This document shows positions 61,229 to 63,776 of a stretch of 63,776 nt of DNA, one piece after another. The position numbers and the translations under genes are program-made. The notes under the pieces were generated by a model, which worked only from the letters and a program-made list of their open reading frames with translations, made no database searches and was not told where the DNA came from. The stretch is from positions 1 through 63,776 of the forward strand of contig JADKBL010000037.1 of NCBI GenBank assembly GCA_016718875.1, read 5' to 3'. The stretch comes from Bacteroidota bacterium. Its GTDB lineage: Bacteria; Bacteroidota; Bacteroidia; Bacteroidales; VadinHA17. Numbering within the stretch: position 1 is the stretch's first letter; the number at the start of each line of letters is the position of its first letter.

Positions 61229-62923
61229 CTATTTCAGTTCAAGTGTTGTTTTGATTATACCGGTATTTACTGCTCCGGCTTTAACTGTTAAATTGCCTTT
61301 GCCGGATACCAGCCAGCTGTATTCTGCCGATTCTCCGCCTCCAAGCCGGCGGATTCTCTGGATTTTTTGCCCGCTGAGGATTGTCTGTCCCTTTCCCGGC
61401 TCAATTGAAATGCTCATTAACCTGGTCCATTGGTTCATAATTCCTGCTTCTGCCATTGTGCCAAAAAGCCCTTTGTTATGCACCTTGAGATTTACCCTGT
61501 AAATGTTTTCCCCGGCACTTTCAGCCTGGGTATCGAGAAACTCAAGTTCCGGGTGCATTGCTGCTACAGCTGTAATAAACTTGTAATGACTTTTTATAAG
61601 ATCACCAAGAGTATCTGCAGGCGGATTAATAAGTGCAAAGGGTTTAATTCCACCCACCTCGGTTTTCTTACCTGGAAAATCGGGATGTTTTATTTCACTC
61701 CAGGGGATAAACACATCAGGTATATTTTTCTTTTCAGCAAAAGAGAGGAAAGCTGCATCTGTGCTTTTACCTTTTTCAGCAGGATACCACCATCCTGGCG
61801 TGCTAAAGCTGTACCTTCCATAGTGAAAATAAGCCCAGTCCATAAAGTTTCCCGGAGATTGAACTGCCTGAGGATTTCCTTTGGCTCCTGTTAATTCATG
61901 ATATTTTTCCGATACCAGTTTGTTGATTATTTCATCTTTCTTTGTTATAGCTGTCAGGCGCCTTTCTGCCGGCTCTCTTGAAGGACTTCTGCTACCCATC
62001 CCCATCCCCATTCCACGTCCCATTCCGGGTTCCTGAAGAAGGAATTCAGGTTGTTTTTCGGATGCCTTTAATGGTTGTCCCAGATTATCCTGGGGTCCAA
62101 AAGCCAATGTCATATAAATATTGAAATGGTCGAACAGGAAATCAGCTACTGCTTTAGTTTCAGGTTCAGACATGGCATGATAACCCGAATTGAGACCATA
62201 CTCCTCGAAGTTATATGTAAAATTCCTGTTGCTGTTTACACCTCCCTGACCATCTTCATTGAATTTTCCGTCCTTGTCATTGTCAAACCCTTCTGAATAT
62301 ACCTGATATGATCCTGTCTGCCCTTTTGAAAGGTCAGCTGCAACCATAACTCTTTTATCATCACTGCTTTGTACCCATGTTCCGGCGGGATCTGTAACGC
62401 GAATAAGAGTAATTAATCCATCTCCGTTGAGGTCTTCGTATGGATCTTCATCGTTCTGGAAGTCCCTGTCATTATCAGTCTGACGTGCATTGACGGTTCT
62501 GTCATACTTCAGTCCTGAAAAAAACTGATCTGAAGCATCAGGTGAAATATCAGGGAATATATAAAATGTAACCTTTCCAAGAAGCTCTTTTATATCAGTG
62601 TTGTTCGACTCTTTGAGAAGGTTCTCCGCAAAACCAAGGGATAATTCCCTCCCGGCAATATAATTTCCTTCTGTTCCTCCAATTACTGCTATACCGGGTT
62701 TGAGATCCTTTTCTCCTGTCCCTATTGTTATTACAATAATATCCTTGTTACCTGCAGTTTTTACTAATGATTTAACCGAACATAAAGCCGGATATTCCTT
62801 TGCCAATGATTCAGCCCTCTGCATCTGGACTGAATGGTTCCGGTACTGAACCTGTGCCGAAACCTGTATTGCATATGCCAGTACAAGAAGAGGCAGGATC
62901 ATTTTTCTAACTGGGATTTTCAT
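61229..62923 (-). CDS. M14-family pseudopeptidase, paralogue of the downstream carboxypeptidase
   Basis: A 564-residue exported protein (signal peptide ~1-23) with the same domain order as the active neighbour. At the zinc site, IGGTEGNYIAGRE replaces GNIHSIELQGTE, so His becomes Glu and the ligand Glu becomes Tyr; the third His is also lost (TLAFGPQDN). The Ca-loop-like segments TDNDRDFQNDEDPYEDLNGD and FDNDKDGKFNEDGQGG are retained. A Met/Gly-rich stretch MGRGMGMGMGSRSPS lies near residue 305. Catalysis is unlikely; it may bind peptides or regulate the active partner. Confidence 0.85.
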   Translation of the reverse strand: MKIPVRKMILPLLVLAYAIQVSAQVQYRNHSVQMQRAESLAKEYPALCSVKSLVKTAGNKDIIVITIGTGEKDLKPGIAVIGGTEGNYIAGRELSLGFAENLLKESNNTDIKELLGKVTFYIFPDISPDASDQFFSGLKYDRTVNARQTDNDRDFQNDEDPYEDLNGDGLITLIRVTDPAGTWVQSSDDKRVMVAADLSKGQTGSYQVYSEGFDNDKDGKFNEDGQGGVNSNRNFTYNFEEYGLNSGYHAMSEPETKAVADFLFDHFNIYMTLAFGPQDNLGQPLKASEKQPEFLLQEPGMGRGMGMGMGSRSPSREPAERRLTAITKKDEIINKLVSEKYHELTGAKGNPQAVQSPGNFMDWAYFHYGRYSFSTPGWWYPAEKGKSTDAAFLSFAEKKNIPDVFIPWSEIKHPDFPGKKTEVGGIKPFALINPPADTLGDLIKSHYKFITAVAAMHPELEFLDTQAESAGENIYRVNLKVHNKGLFGTMAEAGIMNQWTRLMSISIEPGKGQTILSGQKIQRIRRLGGGESAEYSWLVSGKGNLTVKAGAVNTGIIKTTLELK

Positions 62924-62982
62924 TTTTGGAGATTGATTATTAATGTATTAACTGATTTATTATTAAGGAAGACACATCTTTT

Positions 62983-63475
62983 TTATTTTATTCCTGGTTT
63001 CTGTGTTTTCTTAACAGGAGACCTGAACTGGCAATTGTTGAAGAATGGATCCCAGTTCCTGTTTCTGTAGAATTCAGAAGTTTTCTGATTGAAATACCCA
63101 AGAATATGTTTAGGAGAAATGTTATATACCAGCTCATCATTGTCACTTACTATCGGATCGTTTATTGTCATTACGTCTTCTACACAATTTCAAGTTCATT
63201 TGAAACAGTAGTGTAGATATCATAAAGTAATCTTTGGGATAGCATTATAATAGTATAAAGTAGCATAATCCTTTCTCTGGGACAGGAAATAGGTTACCTC
63301 AATCGGTTCGTTAGGATTTACCCTGTCGGGATGAATAGGAGAGCTGACTTTCAAATACAAAGCCTTCATTCATAATGTTTTCTACGATGTGAAACTCTTT
63401 GGTGTTATGAAGAAAGAAATAGCACTCTTTGAAATCCTGTAAAATTGAAGCAAGCTGCTCACCTTTATTCTTCAT
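62983..63475 (-). pseudogene. Unrecognised protein gene broken by at least three frameshifts
   Basis: The start (MKNKGEQLASILQDFKECYF) at 63475, a middle part (HPDRVNPNEPIEVTYFLSQR and KDYATLYYYNAIPK), a short YDIYTTVSNELEI and a C-terminal part (TINDPIVSDNDELVYNISPK, ending 62983) lie in different frames but in collinear order. They join into one ~163-residue protein if an extra C is removed near 63328, an extra T near 63225 and a missing G is restored near 63180. I do not recognise the family. The frameshift density resembles poor sequence quality at a contig end more than natural decay. Confidence 0.55.
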
Positions 63476-63507
63476 CGGCCGGATGGAGGATTTACTTTAA
63501 ATTATTC

Positions 63508-63515
63508 CAAAAATA
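63508..63515 (-). promoter_or_regulatory. TAnnTTTG -7 element (TATTTTTG) for the broken gene
   Basis: The minus strand reads TATTTTTG 32 nt before the ATG at 63475. Confidence 0.5.
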
Positions 63516-63564
63516 GCTTATATTATTTTATTTGCAACACTAAACCTTATGTTATCTTATATGT

Positions 63565-63572
63565 TAAATTTG
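63565..63572 (+). promoter_or_regulatory. TAnnTTTG -7 element (TAAATTTG) for the ZnuA-like gene
   Basis: TAAATTTG lies 17 nt before the ATG at 63590. The 63476-63589 divergent region holds only these two elements. Confidence 0.5.
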
Positions 63573-63589
63573 TAAGCTATTTTACCGTA

Positions 63590-63776
63590 ATGATACGAAA
63601 TCTGGTTTTTATATTTCTCTTTTCGCACTTCTTTCCTGTAGTCGGAAAGCTCAGGAAGGCGATATACCAGTGATAACAGTTGGCATAGCACCTTATAAGT
63701 ACTTCATTGATAAGATATCGGGGGATTCGGGGTAAATGTAATGGTCACGGCCGGACAAATCCTCATGTTTATGAAC
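63590..63776 (+). pseudogene. Metal ABC transporter substrate-binding lipoprotein (ZnuA-like), 3' truncated, frameshifted
   Basis: The start MIRNLVFIFLFSHFF is a signal peptide; one frame over (restoring one T near 63631-63636) it runs into CSRKAQEGDIPVITVGIAPY and KYFIDKISGDSG, the start of a ZnuA/TroA-type metal-binding protein. Another shift near 63730 gives VNVMVTAGQ, and a third near 63757 gives NPHVYE, the metal-binding GQNPHVYE motif of the family. The gene runs off the window. Three indels in 190 bp suggest assembly error. Confidence 0.65.

Noticed and set aside
62983..63171. Stand-alone 62-residue gene on the minus strand
   Set aside because: It is the C-terminal piece of a longer gene starting at 63475; upstream protein resumes in other frames.

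Overview
The window comes from a member of the Bacteroidota, most likely a Bacteroidales-type lineage with a type IX secretion/gliding gene set. The evidence is a protein with a type IX (Por) sorting domain, the gliding lipoprotein GldB, a PorT-like barrel, families largely confined to Bacteroidota (DUF4294, DUF5686, the fused MurF-alanine racemase), TAnnTTTG promoter elements with little Shine-Dalgarno signal, and menaquinone synthesis through aminofutalosine (MqnE). No rRNA, tRNA, insertion sequence, prophage or CRISPR array was seen. Most of the window is densely packed chromosomal housekeeping DNA.

Layout. 0-6.7 kb: the 3' part of a GH2 beta-galactosidase, a secreted PHP phosphoesterase, a secreted propeller-like protein, a DUF3267 membrane protein, a DUF4294 protein and ThpR. 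6.7-11.8 kb: a sugar transferase, Pcm, an MBL hydrolase and glycine decarboxylase GcvP. 11.8-15.7 kb: a small cluster of a uroporphyrinogen-decarboxylase-like protein, a DUF6807 protein and a secreted Gfo/Idh-type lipoprotein. 15.7-23.7 kb: a cell-envelope block on the minus strand (aminofutalosine synthase, PASTA protein, T9SS cargo, RluD, then Ddl) interrupted by an opposite-strand LemA-TPM-TPM cassette. 23.7-27.7 kb: rpmH, rsmG, an ECF sigma factor, a glycosyltransferase and two envelope proteins. 27.8-32.9 kb: Tgt, an Lpt permease, a biotin-dependent carboxyltransferase with its carrier protein, and IspE. 33-46.5 kb: DnaB, DUF5686, RsmI, thymidine kinase, MurF-Alr, a Crp/Fnr regulator, NAD synthetase, a barrel protein, GldB and a small ferredoxin. 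46.6-54.8 kb: an M20 amidohydrolase, a 1093-residue TolB-like outer-membrane protein, DUF1573, MeaB and a TlpA thioredoxin. 54.8-63 kb: a Tat-like isomerase-fold protein, a two-component system with a divergent secreted protein, and a tandem pair of M14 carboxypeptidases, the second of which has lost its zinc ligands. 63-63.8 kb: a broken gene of unknown function and the start of a ZnuA-like metal-binding lipoprotein.

Several genes carry single-base frameshifts, mostly in or next to short homopolymers: DUF3267 near 4922, the UroD-like gene at 12037-12039, ddl at 16079 and 16291, the Crp/Fnr gene at 42144, and at least six in the last 800 bases. The intact protein can be read through each one, and ddl is normally essential. 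Assembly or sequencing indels are therefore the simplest explanation, particularly at the 3' end of the window, but the sequence alone cannot exclude real pseudogenes.

Non-coding structure includes two families of interspersed inverted repeats (two copies each), three short tandem arrays at gene boundaries, five convincing hairpin terminators and about twenty TAnnTTTG promoter elements. I found no convincing new defence or mobile system. The most interesting leads are the peptidase/pseudopeptidase pair, the UroD-DUF6807-oxidoreductase cluster, and the inverted repeat lying exactly between the divergent ddl and lemA promoters.
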